Shown: in pieces, positions 44,841-57,530 of the stretch
How positions within the stretch are numbered: position 1 is the first letter of the stretch
Layout: each line of letters starts with the position of its first letter
Assembly: GCA_005406025.1 (NCBI GenBank)
Contig: BGZK01000002.1
Location: forward strand, 186,001 to 250,000
Origin: Eumeta japonica
Taxonomy: Eukaryota; Arthropoda; Insecta; Lepidoptera; Psychidae
Direction: 5' to 3'
DNA length: 64,000 bases
The notes under the pieces: model-generated
The model's input: only the letters and a program-made list of their open reading frames with translations
What the model was told of the DNA's origin: nothing
Database searches by the model: none
Made by a program: the position numbers and the translations under genes

Positions 44841-47459
44841 TTTTTTGATATTAATTTGCTGTCTTTTTATTTGTGACATATTAAAAGTTTCACTATTAAC
44901 TCAACAACATGATTGAGTGCGTCTTGCGTACAGATAAGTAACAAACTGATCGAAGAGATATGCAGAAGCGAGCCTGACTCTACGGTATCTACGTGTTTTG
45001 TTTCAAGAATTACAAAAGACCCTAAACTCGACACGTTATGTTTACTTTTACGATAATAGCCATCGACCATTACACAGTGTCTGTTCAAATTGTTTACAAA
45101 CAGCTGCACTGGTCGTTCTACAGATATACACGAAGACACTAGTCAAATGCGGTCGCTTAATGCGGTATGTCGCAGTAAGCAAAGTCGTGAAAAGCAATGT
45201 TTTTAATAAGGCGGTCATATAACATTCAGCCGGAATCTTTGATTTTGGTCAATATAAATGGTATATCGTTCTAAACGATATCGCTATAAAAGGTTTTAAA
45301 TAGAATTTTATATGATCTATATACAAACTGTAGGTAACCACATTTGTTCATTTGTCATGATAGCAATACACACCGAACCACATGTTAATAAAATAAATAC
45401 CAGTGCCACCAAATGAATAGTGAAGTCTGCATGTGTTCATAAGATGCATTTCCTAATCAAATATTAAAAATTCATTGTTCGAAACTAATTTAAGAGTTTT
45501 TTAAAACAAATTTATGGTTACAACCGAGTTAAAAATGTAGAATTGAAAACTGGAAACAACGTCAACAGCAAATTAATAGAATATTATATAACAAAATAAA
45601 TTTAAATTAAACCAAAACACATTAACAAAACAAATAACAACACAGCAACGAATTGTACAGATTTTACACTATAATATTTTTTTCCTAAATTAAATTAATT
45701 AGACTAAAATACGTTTTCCTAAACGCACAAACATCTGCGAAAAACATATACAAGTTTTTGAACTTGAAGAGGTTATCAAAGTTTCTAATTAGTCCCTTAA
45801 GAGGAGCATTCTGGCCTAAGTTAGATTTGCAATGTGTCTCCTGCAAAATACTAAAATTGTCCGAGGCGAGCAGAATCTTAATAAGGATGACAATTCCGGT
45901 GCGTCTAGAGACCATTTGTAAGCTCATAAAGGAACATAAAGTCGAGCCTTCGCTTTCGGATTTAGAGAAGCTGTCTTAAAGTCTCTCAATTTTTCTATGT
46001 GATTGAGAGTTGGTTTTCTTGAGTTGAGTAAATAAATAATATGCCATAAAATGTTTTCTGTACACCCTTATTCTTTTAATGTAGATTTCGTATTGGGATT
46101 TCCATGCAACACTTCACGGAACTCCGAGTTATTAGGAAAATAGAATTGAACAAAATAATTTCGGTCACGGGGGATTTTAAATTTTATTTTAGTTTATTGC
46201 ATAATTTAAACATAATGATTAATAATTATACAAACAATTGTAAAGAGGTTGCTCAAAAACTACGTACAAGTATATATAACTGATTGTATGGTTACATATA
46301 AATGGAACAGAATGTTATGTAATCATTACTAAAATTAATCTTCATTAAATACATACTTATATTTACTACATCTTAATTGATTATCTTTTGTGAATTAGTG
46401 TAATTGGGTATATAAGAATTTATTTCCAATATATAGATTGCTGAATTTCTACGGCTTTTCATCTACATTATTATACGGACAAATTAACTATTGTCATATT
46501 ATGTATAAGAAACAAATTTTATATAAAATAAACAAACTCTCTTTGATTTACCAGGGTTTTATAAGTGTGTAGTTTCCTCTAACAACCTAAAAGCAGGTTG
46601 TGTTTCTGCTTTGTATGTATTTTGGATACGTCCTCCTTTTGTATTCTCCTTTCTGAATTCGATTTACAGGTGTAAATATTTTTTTAATAAATAATAAAAG
46701 TATATTGAATGCAGTTACAATAAAATTAATAATATCAAGTCCAAGATTTAATTTGATTCATTTTCATGTAATTTATATACGGTATCATTTATATTTAAGG
46801 TAAGATGTCTCACATCTATGTATATATAATGAAGGCGATGTGTGTGTATAGATTCCCTGTGGAAGATATATTCGTAGGAGTCACCAGTGTGTTGCTGAAT
46901 TCTTAAGTAGGAATATAAATTTGCAACAGGATATCTGATGAAGGAAAGACTGAGCTGATGGAGGGAGGTTGGAAGGAAAGGAAGTAGACACCGGAAATCT
47001 CAGTAACTGGCTAAAATACAACAACGGAAATTGTTATTTCAAGTGTGTATTCTGTAAGAGTGTGGTATTGTAACTGTAGAGCAGGCCCATTTACGTGTTC
47101 TATTTTCGACGTTAGTTTTTGTAAAATGCCTTATGTATCTAATGCCTTATATATCTTCGTAAAATTTCAGCAACAGCCGTGATTTAAATTTCTATTGAAA
47201 TACCTATTGATTACGTTTTATGTTTTGATAAATTTCAAAATTTCGTATTAAAAATAGCTTTTTATTTAATATGTTTTATTTATAGCATTAAGTATAGTTT
47301 GAAATCATCAATAATAAATAAATAATAAAAATAAAAATAAAAAAGCCTTATATTTCTTGCTGCTCGTAACGTAAATTACAAAAACAATGTATATGCAAGA
47401 ACCCTCTCTATGGAAGGTAAACCCCCTTCAGAAATAACCATTATTTTCTATCTACTGCC
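44841..47459. other. AT-rich non-coding DNA
   Basis: No exon is supported. A GC-neutral stretch at 46840-46990 (TTGCAACAGGATATCTGATG, GGAGGGAGGTTGGAAGGAAAGG) may be part of a decayed repeat. Frames near 44900-45140 and 45685-45980 overlap on both strands without domains. Confidence 0.45.
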
Positions 47460-48060
47460 ACTCGTGTCCATTATGCACCTGCTACTCTTGTAACATCTGC
47501 TCAGCGTGCTTTTGGTCTTCATCTTTTTCGTTGTCCCGATGGACCTGCCCATAATGTTTTCGTGGTCCAGCGGTTATCGCTAAGTCTCGCGACACTCCCG
47601 GCCCATCGCCATTTTAGCTTTTGAGGGTAACTGAGAGCGTCAATGGCTTTCGTTTTCTGTCTTATGAGGGTATGGCGAATTTTTTGGATTTTCTTAATTT
47701 TCAGTATGCTTCTTTCCATACTCCTTTGACAAGATGTAAATGACAGGCGTATGTTAATGAGGGTAGTAGGCAGGTGTTCATGACTCTCGTTTCCATCCCT
47801 ATGGTCATGGCGCTTTTGGGTATTTCTTTGAGGCTCCAGAACTTTTTCCACGTGATGTTGACTCTTCTCTCTACTTCCAGTTCGTTATTTTGTTGGTTAA
47901 ATGAAACTTGTTTTCCCAGATAAATGTAGGCATCGACATATGTTAAAGATGTATTTTCAAGATATATAGGTCTTTTGGTCTTTTGATATGGTTCGTCAAT
48001 ATCCATACTCATGTACATGCAATCATCCATAGTGGATAAATTTTCTTATTCTATATGCCT
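47460..48060 (-). mobile_element. RTE-type LINE C-terminal fragment
   Basis: Two overlapping minus-strand frames join into the C-terminal part of an RTE-like reverse transcriptase. First IYLENTSLTYVDAYIYLGKQ and RRVNITWKKFWSLKEI, then after a shift SCQRSMERSILKIK, IRHTLIRQKTKAIDAL and LKWRWAGSVARLSDNRWT. The equivalent parts of the 18-21 kb element are EYVEEYVYLGQII, CQRGMERSMLGLK and a WRWAGHM phrase. The two copies are of the same general clade but clearly different lineages. 5' truncated, frameshifted. Confidence 0.75.
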
Positions 48061-48296
48061 AAAATAATTTAGAATTATCTTCTCTTTTTACCTTGAAAGC
48101 ACATGTCTTGGAAATATTGTAAAAATTAATTTGAAAAGTAAATAATGTCCGACCGACGATAAACTTTTAGCTGTTACCATGTTCTTTGCGTCCATTATTG
48201 TCTCTGTAGGTATATACACGTCACGGCTCTACCACAATAAACGGTAACTTTATTGTATTGTATATGGTGTTATTTCCAGAAAATTCATTATTAAAT
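48061..48296. other. Non-coding DNA
   Basis: Nothing recognised. Confidence 0.5.
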
Positions 48297-48366
48297 GCTC
48301 GCCTATGACATACAGTAATATGCAGCGTGTATGCATGCTGTATGTTATTGTATATTGCAGGCGAGC
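48297..48366 (+). ncRNA. Candidate 70-nt RNA hairpin rich in G-U pairs
   Basis: The arms GCTCGCCTATGACATACAGT... and ...TATTGCAGGCGAGC pair over about 33 positions around a four-base loop (TATG). All eight differences from a perfect palindrome are transitions. In the plus-strand RNA six of them give G-U pairs and two give A-C mismatches, so the plus-strand transcript folds better than the minus-strand one. Length and stem are in the range of an insect microRNA precursor, though the loop is very tight. I do not recognise a known miRNA seed. A fold-back element is an alternative. Confidence 0.3.
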
Positions 48367-48899
48367 GACTAACTTTGTATTATATTTTTCCTAAAAATTA
48401 ATACATTTTTTGGGCGTAGTAAGGCATTGTACCTATAGATATTTGTTAAAACTTCGTAATATGACAACTCCCGTCCATCCACCAGAAGTCATCTGGCTAT
48501 AGATAATCACTGCTACCCGTACAAAGCCGGGGCAAGTCATTAAATAAAAATATTTTACAGAAAAAAATTTGCAAACATCATTTTACATATGTCGCTTAAG
48601 CGTACAACGCAATTGCTTAAATACATCTTAGAACACACACTTTTCTGTAATTAATTTTTCAACAACAAAGATCGAAATCAAACTTGGCACATTCGTTATT
48701 TCAATAATTTGTACGTTTGTTGAGCGGTACGTTTTTTTTCATTATGAAAGATCATGTCTCTTTGATCTTTGTCATTGTCAGATTTAATATTTTTGTTTGT
48801 TATGTTAGAAATATTTGTTATCAATTAGGGAGCAACAAATAAATGCTAAAATCTGCTATTGTTCCAAAAATCATAGCCTAAAACTAACCCTACATATAT
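48367..48899. other. AT-rich non-coding DNA
   Basis: The stretch TCATTAAATAAAAATATTTTACAG and the phrases around 48660-48700 (CAACAAAGATCGAAATCAAAC) are undistinguished. No feature. Confidence 0.5.
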
Positions 48900-49430
48900 G
48901 AGTAGGTTCAATGAGGCAAGTAACGGACGTCGATGTAGCTATTGAACGAAGCGGCAAACAACGGCCCCGATTTCGTCGAGAACTAAACGTTCTCCGATGT
49001 GTACACTAGAGGGCACTTTAGGTGAACGTGTAAATAAAGATAACATCGAGTATACACGGTGCGTTACGTTCACGCGTGATAATGTACGCGATTAATACGT
49101 ATCTAAGGGACAGTAAGTTAATTTTAACGACCGTCCCAAAAACCGAAAACGGCGCTGCGAACGCACCCCGTCGGCGAGAAGCGTGCGGCAATCGAAACGC
49201 GGATAATCACTTCGGATATTCGTGTAAATATGCCATCAAAATTTCAGTGGGCGAAACCCATTAGGGCGGGAGGCGCCGCGCGTCACCGGACCGACACTTG
49301 ACAAATGACAGCGCGCCCGCGCCCGCGCCCGCCGCCTAATGTTGCGCCGAGACGCGGAAAAATGGCCCGTCGACAGGCGCCGCGCGGAGGCCGCCGGCTC
49401 TAAACCTACTCAATTTGTAGAACAAAAGAC
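48900..49430. promoter_or_regulatory. Long CpG-rich island
   Basis: Dense CpG sequence including CGCGCCCGCGCCCGCGCCCGCC and GGCGGGAGGCGCCGCGCGTC at the 3' part and GACCGTCCCAAAAACCGAAAACGG further 5'. A 62-codon plus-strand frame crosses it without domain. Candidate enhancer or promoter-proximal element; no paired TATA and initiator seen. Confidence 0.3.
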
Positions 49431-50022
49431 CTTTAAAGCGATGCAAATTTAAAAATGCCGCCCAGCTAACGAATCGCTGTAAACGCCGACATTATATACT
49501 ACTTGTTGATAAAAATCACAAAAGGTAACAAGTAACGGACTGATGCTTGACGACCTTTTCCCAAAACTCCTGGGTAAGTGCCTGCTGTATGAGGCAGGAA
49601 ATATTTGCCGCAATCTTAGCGTAAAAGTAAATCCAGCCGAGTGGGAATCGGTCTTATACGGAGAGGGATCCCAATTATAAATTATTGCATTAGTTACTAA
49701 GCTTTTCAAATATGATCCAAATTCGTTAGAAGTGACTAAAATAAAAAGTTTTAGAAAATTAAAGTACAATACAAAAAAATATCGTAGGTCAGAATTTGAA
49801 ACCGACCATTTTATATAACGCCAGACAAATTCAACTTATTAGTCATCGGTAAAATTAAACAGTTATTTTAAGGTCTGGTGGGAATTTAAACACATAGGGG
49901 TTTTGGATTGATTTTACTGTGCATTATTAGAGATCCTATATCCTGCATATTTTTCTTTAAAATTTCCTTTCTTTTTTTCAAAATTTCTTAGATGCAGAAA
50001 TAAGAGGGCACTCTTCGATTTT

Positions 50023-50023
<1 letters not shown>
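49431..50023. other. Non-coding DNA
   Basis: A 106-codon minus-strand frame at 49449-49769 has no recognised domain or splice framing, and I do not support it as a gene. Confidence 0.45.

Positions 50024-50094
<71 letters not shown>
50024..50094. repeat. TA microsatellite
   Basis: TA run of about 35 units with one early interruption (ACATAT). Confidence 0.95.
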
Positions 50095-50100
<6 letters not shown>

Positions 50101-50964
50101 TCAATATCTTTAAAGTACTTACTTTATAATTGTAGAAGAAAAGTATTTAAATGCTTTCTTTGATTTGATATATAACACGATGCACTTGACGAGAGTTGCG
50201 TTTCAAAATTAATCCATAATCAGAATTTGTTTTCTTATGATGTACGTCTACGATTTGTTCATTTAAGTGTTTATGTACTAAATATCAACTTTATTAGTTG
50301 TTTCAAATAAAATAAATTACAGTAGACGGACATCTATACGTCTGACAAATGGTCAGACACGAGGGTGGTCCTAAGGATTCTATTATTTCATCAGATTTAT
50401 GAAAACTTAAAAATGAAGCAACGTGTAATAAATGATGGAACTTAAACTATAATTATTAGATAAATTTTTTTAAACAATCGTATAATGTCTATTTTAAACC
50501 TCCACATTGTTACGTAGGTACTGTATAAATGCTGCAAATTAACAATGCTCATTTTACATGATTACATTTAAGGCTAATAATATATTGGTCATACGAGAAA
50601 CAAAATCAGAGTAAAACTACTGGATAAACAAAGCTGATCAAACAATGAAACTTCCATGGCTTTACAGCTTTGAAGTCCAGTTCATTGTACAGAAATAGCC
50701 AAGTGCAGTCCGGGGATCCTGTCAGGAAGGGTGTTCCTAACGCTTTTTTCTTAACTCCGAATGTAATTAGAAATAATATCTGTTTATTTTAGGTTCTCGA
50801 TCCTATCATTTTTTAACAGAAATAATATAAAGTAAGGAATCAAATCAAAAACTAATATTCTACAAAAAATATTCATTTAATGAAAAATAAACACAAAAAA
50901 ATTCCCCCACCGGATTACTCAATTAATAAGCACGTGTAGAAATAGAAAGAGAGAAAGTGGCTCA
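50095..50964. other. AT-rich non-coding DNA
   Basis: No feature recognised. Confidence 0.5.
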
Positions 50965-51560
50965 GAATTGAATTCAAATTCAAAATCCAAATATCTTTAT
51001 TTCATAGGTTACAAAATAAGACTTGAAATGCGTCATAATTTTTTACGAATTAACACTTTACCACTCGTTTCGAAAGCAGTTTTCTCTCAAGAAGAACGAG
51101 CAAGAAAACTAAGTATAGCTCTTTTTTAATTTGTTAATACATAGCCAAAACAATTACAAAACCATTAAGAACGAAACAGCCCGGTAAGATGTCGAGCCTC
51201 TTGTGTCCATGGATATTTGTCTTCTAAATATTCAGAAATTATATGATACCTTTTTTTATTAAGTAATTGCTTAATAACACTTTTAAATCTATATGGGGGT
51301 AAATCTTGTATATCTACAGGGACCTCATTGAATATGGGCATACAGAGTCCTCTAAATGAATTTATGATTTTGCACAGTCGACTGACATGCGAAATCAGTT
51401 TATTTTTATTTCTGGTATTGAGTTTATGTCGCCTACTAATCCTTTCAAACATTTATAAAAATTTTTTACATTTAATAAATTTTCATAAATCAATTTTCAT
51501 AAAAGAAAGGGGTTTAATACTTTTTCTTTATATAACAATTTCTACCAACTCATAATTCTT
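50965..51560 (-). mobile_element. CR1/jockey-type LINE: ORF2 C-terminus and 3' UTR
   Basis: On the minus strand the frame at 51165-51452 ends with RHKLNTRNKNKLISHVSRLC, then INSFRGLCMPIFNEVPVDIQ and PPYRFKSVIKQLLNKKRYH. This is the C-terminal tail of lepidopteran CR1/jockey-type reverse transcriptases (xxHxTRxRxxL, FNxxPxxIxxLPxxxFKxxVKxxL). After the stop comes a 3' UTR with AACAGCCCGGTAAGATGTCG region and CGAAAGCAGTTTTCTCTCAA, ending in the TTCAAATTCAAAATCC tail. It is 5' truncated; upstream of 51460 the frame decays. The same tail occurs at 44626. Confidence 0.8.
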
Positions 51561-52680
51561 GCTAGCTGTGTTAAGGAACTTCGTTCCAAAAAGCATGGTC
51601 AAGTTAGACTACATTAAAATGATTTTACTCCTGATTTCTCCCATTAATACGTAAGCGATTTCATAATAGGACATTTTTATTTTATTTTGTAGACGTTTAT
51701 TCAGTCACAATACATAGTAAAAAATAAAGTAATTTGATCGAAATCAAAACGTCGCAGGCTATTCTTGAAGTTCATACTGTTAAACAGACATCTATTTTTA
51801 AATAAAGTTTCTTTTGTTGATTTATACATTTGTCTGTTCAATGTAATATGGTAAAAGCAGGATATTAACGTCGAAACAGAGTAAAGTAATTAATCATTCC
51901 ATTAAAATGGATATGGGTATTGGGTACGTACACATACGAACTCACGTTGGCGGAATAGAACACATTTCTTAAAAGGAAATGCCTGTCGTTGACAAGCGCA
52001 GCAAAGGATTGTCGACTCTGTAATCGACGTAACAAGTTCTTTTGAAGTTCTACAATTCACCACTGATATAAGTGAACAGGCATAGTAAGCTATACATATA
52101 ATAAAAAAATCTGTACATTAAATATATTTGGAAAAACTATTCGGAACGTTTTAGAATTTTTGTCAGTCTATGTGTGTATACACTCGGTAAAATAATTTGA
52201 CAGAATTTTATAAAATTTGATATAGTAATAGATTATACCTGGAAGCTATATATGAGATAGCTTTTATCCTCTTTCACTAATACTTTTTTAAGTTGTGTAT
52301 AAGGTTCGAAACTAATTATAAATGGCTCTAGCTGTGTGCGCGGTTCCGTTTGGTTGAAATTGGTATTTACAAAAGCATCGTGTGCAATACAAAAGCACCG
52401 AGAGCAGGATCGGGGTCAACATCATGGTGGATACATCGTCACCAATCAGTATGAAAGATGTAGGAATACGTTCTTAGTCCACGCGGACACAGCTGTGAGC
52501 GAAGGCTATATTCTTTTTATATAAAACGTGAGTACACATTACATATAAAGTATACGCGTATAACATGTGCTCAACGGTTGCATATTAAAATTTACCAGTG
52601 ATAGTTTTAGTCGTCGATGAAGTATTCCCTCGGTTTTGCGCGCCTGGATGTAGAATTCATTACTTCATCTTTCGTTCCTT
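51561..52680. other. AT-rich non-coding DNA
   Basis: No exon supported; frames are short and domain-free. Confidence 0.5.
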
Positions 52681-52755
52681 CCACATTCGTTGTCTATGTC
52701 AATTGAAATCTCGGTTCAGGTCTCAATCTTATTTCTGATTCCGGTCTCAAAAAAA
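52681..52755. repeat. Small hexanucleotide-type array
   Basis: TCTCGGTTCAGGTCTCAATC and TTTCTGATTCCGGTCTC show the pyrimidine strand of the six-base pattern found elsewhere in the window. It is short, and weaker than the arrays at 32.8 and 37.5 kb. Confidence 0.3.
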
Positions 52756-55009
52756 TTTCAATGCTTTTAACGACAAAAAGATTGTTGATATTGATTTTTT
52801 TTGTATAAGGAGTTTCCTAAGAACTATTATTTTTTATTGTATAAACTCACGTATATATTCCAGAAGGGTAGAAAGAGATCAAAGATTTTCATATGGTATA
52901 TTTCTCTTGCGTGACAGTCATTCATCCCTAAGACATCGATTAAAACTACAATCCTTTCAGCCATTCGAACACGAACGATGGTCAAACGTACAACGCATAA
53001 ATATACTTTCACAATATTATATCCCAAGAATATATGGGTAACAAATACGTGTTTTTAAAGGATTTAAAATACATTGGTGGTCGACAGGGTAGAACGTAAC
53101 TTATAGAGATTTATGAGAGCGCTATGATAATAATTATGTACACCTACATGAAGATTCCTTTACCAAGTTATTAAACTAATACACCCCTGTCAAAACTTTT
53201 CAGTTAACAAGTTATGATAATTCGTCTAAAGTCTGAGATTTGGTATAATTTTCGATGAACAATTTGAAATGTCAAGTTTGCAGGTAGCTATGATGAATTT
53301 TGTGAACCAAACATTGAGGCTTGTTGGGTAGTTATAATAGGAGTTCAAAAAAATATATTAGTTAGTTTTAGAATTTTTACGGTTTTCGGGGTTTTGTACA
53401 CGTAATGTTTAAATAATATTTTTTTTCGTTGTATTGTTTTCGTAACAATTCGTAATGACTTTTAGCTACAATACTAAAAAAAAAGATAGGGTCTCCTTAA
53501 AGAAATATAGTTCCAGGTATTCCTACGAACAGACCATTTTAAGAAAGTCACTAATGTACCCAATCATTATTTACTTGATGAACTACTACTATCAATCTAA
53601 GTTCGTATTTTTGAATGTGTGAAATTTTAATGTTAACGCTGAGTAGATCAATATGGCTAATTTATCGAGTGTAATATAACGTATGTGCACGCATGTGAAG
53701 GAAAGTGTTTTGTGCTTGTTCTGACGTTGTGATGGTATTGCTATATTTTGCGTTTCATGATTAAGGTGAAATATTAGTGTCAGGTGGATTTTTTTGAAAT
53801 TAATCTTACCTTTTATTTCAAAAGAAAAAAAAACTGTTTTGTCGCATACCATCTTTAAGAATAAGCAAACGCAAGTGTTTTATTCTGCAGTACCGCAGTG
53901 TACGAGATTGCGGAGCGCTATGCTCCACGTCAAATTATAAGTTCATCACTGTATCACTTTAAAGCCCTTATGTTCCTATTATTTTTTTATAAATTATCTT
54001 CTGGATACACAACTTTTTCCATACGTATGGATCTATACATTGTAATATTCGTGTTAAATAAGGTATTTCCCCATAAATATATCACCTATACCAGCATTGT
54101 AGGCTATCAAAGCGAAATTCAAAACGACAGAAGACAGACGAAAATACTACACATGGAACAATTTGCCTGATTTTGTTTTAATTCTACATAACATATACAT
54201 ATATTTAATAACCTCTTGTTCACTACAATGACTTAATACTAAAATGAACAAGGATTGGCTAAAATTTCATATAATTGACATGACATTTATCATGTAATAA
54301 ATTATTACACTTTGCTAATAATATAAATTTTTTAATAATATATACATATTCACGATGTAAGGTCTAAAAACCTGGCAGTGTAAAATCAGTGAACATTAAA
54401 AAAAACAAAATTTATTGCTCTTTTTTTGCTAATTAGTTGCCAAAAAACTAATTTCGTTTCTCGAAATAATCGCGAGAAATCGGCAACAACTTCAGCTTTA
54501 CAGCTTCACGTAAAGCTAGTACGAAACGTGACTAAATAAACAATAATCAGTTGAATGAAAATTCATTGCTAATTTTTTTCTGGAACATGCTATAAAAATA
54601 ACTAAAAAAAAAACCCAATTTTTTTTTTTATTCTTTAACTTTGATACTGTCCACGCTAGTTTAACTTGGGAACTTTTCGGGGAAAACTCATAGAGTAAAT
54701 TTGTAGCTGTTCATAGAATAACTTTTTTTGAGTGCACAGAGTCAGCAACGAAATGAAAACCGGAAATCGAAAGCGTGTGGAGATCGGTATATGAACAGAC
54801 CGGACACGCCAGCTTACTCTTAATGTTTCTGCAAACAAATAAATTATGACGATAGACATATTACTAAGAATGAATGCAATGTATTCAGTGAAAGAAACTG
54901 TGAGTGTGCAGCAGATTACTTAAAAGATTATTTGGCAATGGTGAACAGGCCCTTAGTCTATTATCCACGATTTATACACAGGCAGAAATTTAATCTATCA
55001 CTGTACCAA
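52756..55009. other. AT-rich non-coding DNA
   Basis: No exon, RNA gene or clear transposon. ATGTAATAAATTATTACA near 54293 is a small palindrome. Frames of 66 to 90 codons in 52.8-54.2 kb are AT-driven and overlap on both strands. Confidence 0.5.
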
Positions 55010-55260
55010 CAGCTAATAACTCGAGAAGTAGACGGGTCGCAGAGGCCCTACACGGAAGTCATCTCACCGTGCGCTCTCGTTTCCCCGCGGGAGCGCGCGG
55101 TAAGACGAGCGCCGCGAGGGGGCGCGAGGGCGTTGCACCGCACTCCTAGTGTCACGAACCTTTGATTAATTCGATACCTAACGCGGGGTAGGGTCCGAAC
55201 GTGAGGGTGCTCGACCTCAAATTGTTATAGGAATATTTCCGGGGTGGTCGAGGCACGTTG
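55010..55260. promoter_or_regulatory. CpG-rich island
   Basis: CTCACCGTGCGCTCTCG, CCCGCGGGAGCGCGCGGTAAG and GCGCCGCGAGGGGGCGCGAGGGCG form a short island. GCGCGCGGTAAGAC contains a donor-like GTAAGA. The 77-codon plus-strand frame that crosses it has no recognised domain. Candidate regulatory element. Confidence 0.25.
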
Positions 55261-56599
55261 CATAATAGTAGGAAAATAAGTTGATTCAGAAAATTTGTCT
55301 CTGCGATGAGAAATATTTTCAGTGAGTGCTGCCGCTAAGGGGAAGGCGATTGGTTGACAAAAAATATTTAACCTGCTTAATTTAATTATTTTTTTAACTT
55401 AATTCAATTTAACCTCACATTCACCGCATCCAAGAAGAGCAAGAGAGAAACTAAAAAAAGCATAAAACGTAGCTTAAACGTAAATTTAATTAATCTGAGA
55501 TTAAACATGATGAATATTCAAAGTGACATTCGGTAAATTACTGCTCTTATTAATTTTTCTCTTTTGATATTTCCCATAGCAGTTTCAGTCTTTACTGCAG
55601 TACTAGGAAGTCAAAATGTTGTGGTTATGAATGTGCGTTCGTTTGCTCCTCTATAGAACGCAAATAATCATTTTAACTGAGAAATTCTTAGTGTTGTCTT
55701 GATTGTTGTATGTGATATGCAAAAGCTTTGTTTTAGAAAATGTTTAGTTGGACTCGATACAAACGTCGTCTTCATGAGTATCAAATTCAAGAGCTTCAAG
55801 AAACGTTTTCAAAAACATGTGACCCCGGTGATAACACTAATATATGTAGAACAATAAAAATGTAGAGATTATCTTTTTCTAGATTTTTTAGACAGAAACT
55901 GCAATTTTCGGATTAAAAATCGAGCATCCTGTCACGGGGCCATTACTTCGAAGGTTTTGGTGTATTTTATTTTGTGTTTAAAACGTTTACAAATAGTAAC
56001 CAATTAATTCAAAGAACCGTGCTTTTTACTACGAAAGAATTCACAAATACGTAGTAATATACTACCTACAAAATGTTAATATGTTAGCTCGATTGCCTGA
56101 TAGCATAGAGTCCTAGAGCATATCACTGACAATCGATTTTTTCTTAAAAGATTCTTTTATATTGCTTTACTTATAGGCCGATTAATATAAGAAGCGAGTT
56201 TGAATGATTTAACCAACAAAAGAGAATGTGGGTTTACATTCACAGCAAGCACCAAATCGTACTTCACTAGTGCAGTTTATGAGTGAGTCTTAAAATCCGC
56301 ATGCTCGCGACGAGACGTCACACGGAAATCGAACGGCTGGTCTAATCTCACGTCACGAGATTATTCATGTTACATCGTGAACAGGTTCAGCCACATGTAC
56401 ACATACACGTAGCTACTACGAGCGAAAACGTACCCACAAAATGAATTACGACAAAACTAAGTACTTAGCATTCGAATCATACATGTATTTTTGTAAAAAG
56501 CAATATTTTCCTTGAAATACTAGATTATTTTTTTTATTTAATAGCGGGTAGGAAAAAAAACTGTGGTTTGATTCTGATTTAAGAACACGCACCCTTAAA
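55261..56599. other. AT-rich non-coding DNA
   Basis: No feature recognised; a CpG-richer patch at 56295-56345 (CATGCTCGCGACGAGACGTC) is isolated. Confidence 0.5.
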
Positions 56600-57530
56600 T
56601 TTATGGTACGAAAGTGGAAAATCGGCAATTATTCTATCCTTTTCTTCGAATGTAACTAGGACGGTTGGAATATCGAAAGATAAGATTATATTAACTTAAC
56701 CACAAACATTACCTTTAATCACTGCTGTAATGAATAAATCTATTAAAACAATGACGTTTCCATCTTTGCGGAAAACAGCTATAATTAAAAATGTTACAAA
56801 AACAAGCCACTCGAAACAGATTAAGGATTTACGACTACTAAGTATTCTACCATTTTTGTCTACAATAGTTGAAAAGGCGGTTTGTATACATTTCACTTCC
56901 TACTTAGAAAATAACAGTGTCTTTCCTGATAAACAATCCGGTTTCAGTAAAGGTCACAGCACTGCAATGGCTTTAATTGGCATTTTGGTTGCAAACAATA
57001 TTGGCAAGGGAACAAACGAGACAGTATTAGATTTCCTGAGAGCATTCTGAGACTGATACTCTTTATTTTGTATAGTGTCGATGTTATACATAATATTGAA
57101 AATTGTATATATTGTTTATACGCCGTGGATTTAGGGCATTACATACTCAGTAAATTTAACGAAATTTATTGAGCTTAAATAAATTAAATCAGGATCTAAG
57201 ACGGATAACTAGTTGGTGTAAAGAGAACAGTTTAGTTTTAAATCTAGAAAAATAAAATTTTCTCATTGCTGGTTTAAAAACTCAAGTCGCTAAAATTAAT
57301 TGCTTTAATCCTAGCACAAAGCTGTTAGGCGTTCCGATTAAGAAAATCAGACACTCGGAACTTAAGTTTATGAATTGGGTTTAGACGGATTGCTCAATTT
57401 GGAAAAACACAGAGTAAAAATTTCTCGTGACTGCTTCTACAGGCTTTTTATACTACGTCGTATGCGCGATCACCTAAGCACTGATCACGAATTCAACTAT
57501 GTGATTTATTTTTTCTCCCGAAATTAAATT
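56600..57530 (+). mobile_element. CR1/jockey-type LINE reverse transcriptase remnant
   Basis: The plus-strand frame at 56730-57050 reads FPSLRKTAIIKNVTKTSHSK, RLLSILPFLSTIVEKAV and FPDKQSGFSKGHSTAMAL. This matches the finger region of CR1/jockey-type reverse transcriptases (xPISxLPxLSKIxEKxV, QSGFRKGxSTxTAL). The motif-A region reads VLDFLRAF, so the first catalytic Asp survives in VLDF. Translation then decays, but LNQDLRRITSWCKENSLVLN near 57180 and INCFNPSTKLLGVPI near 57300 show that the palm continues. The intervening FxDD motif region is lost by deletion. Probably the same lineage as the fragment at 50965, in opposite orientation. Confidence 0.8.
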
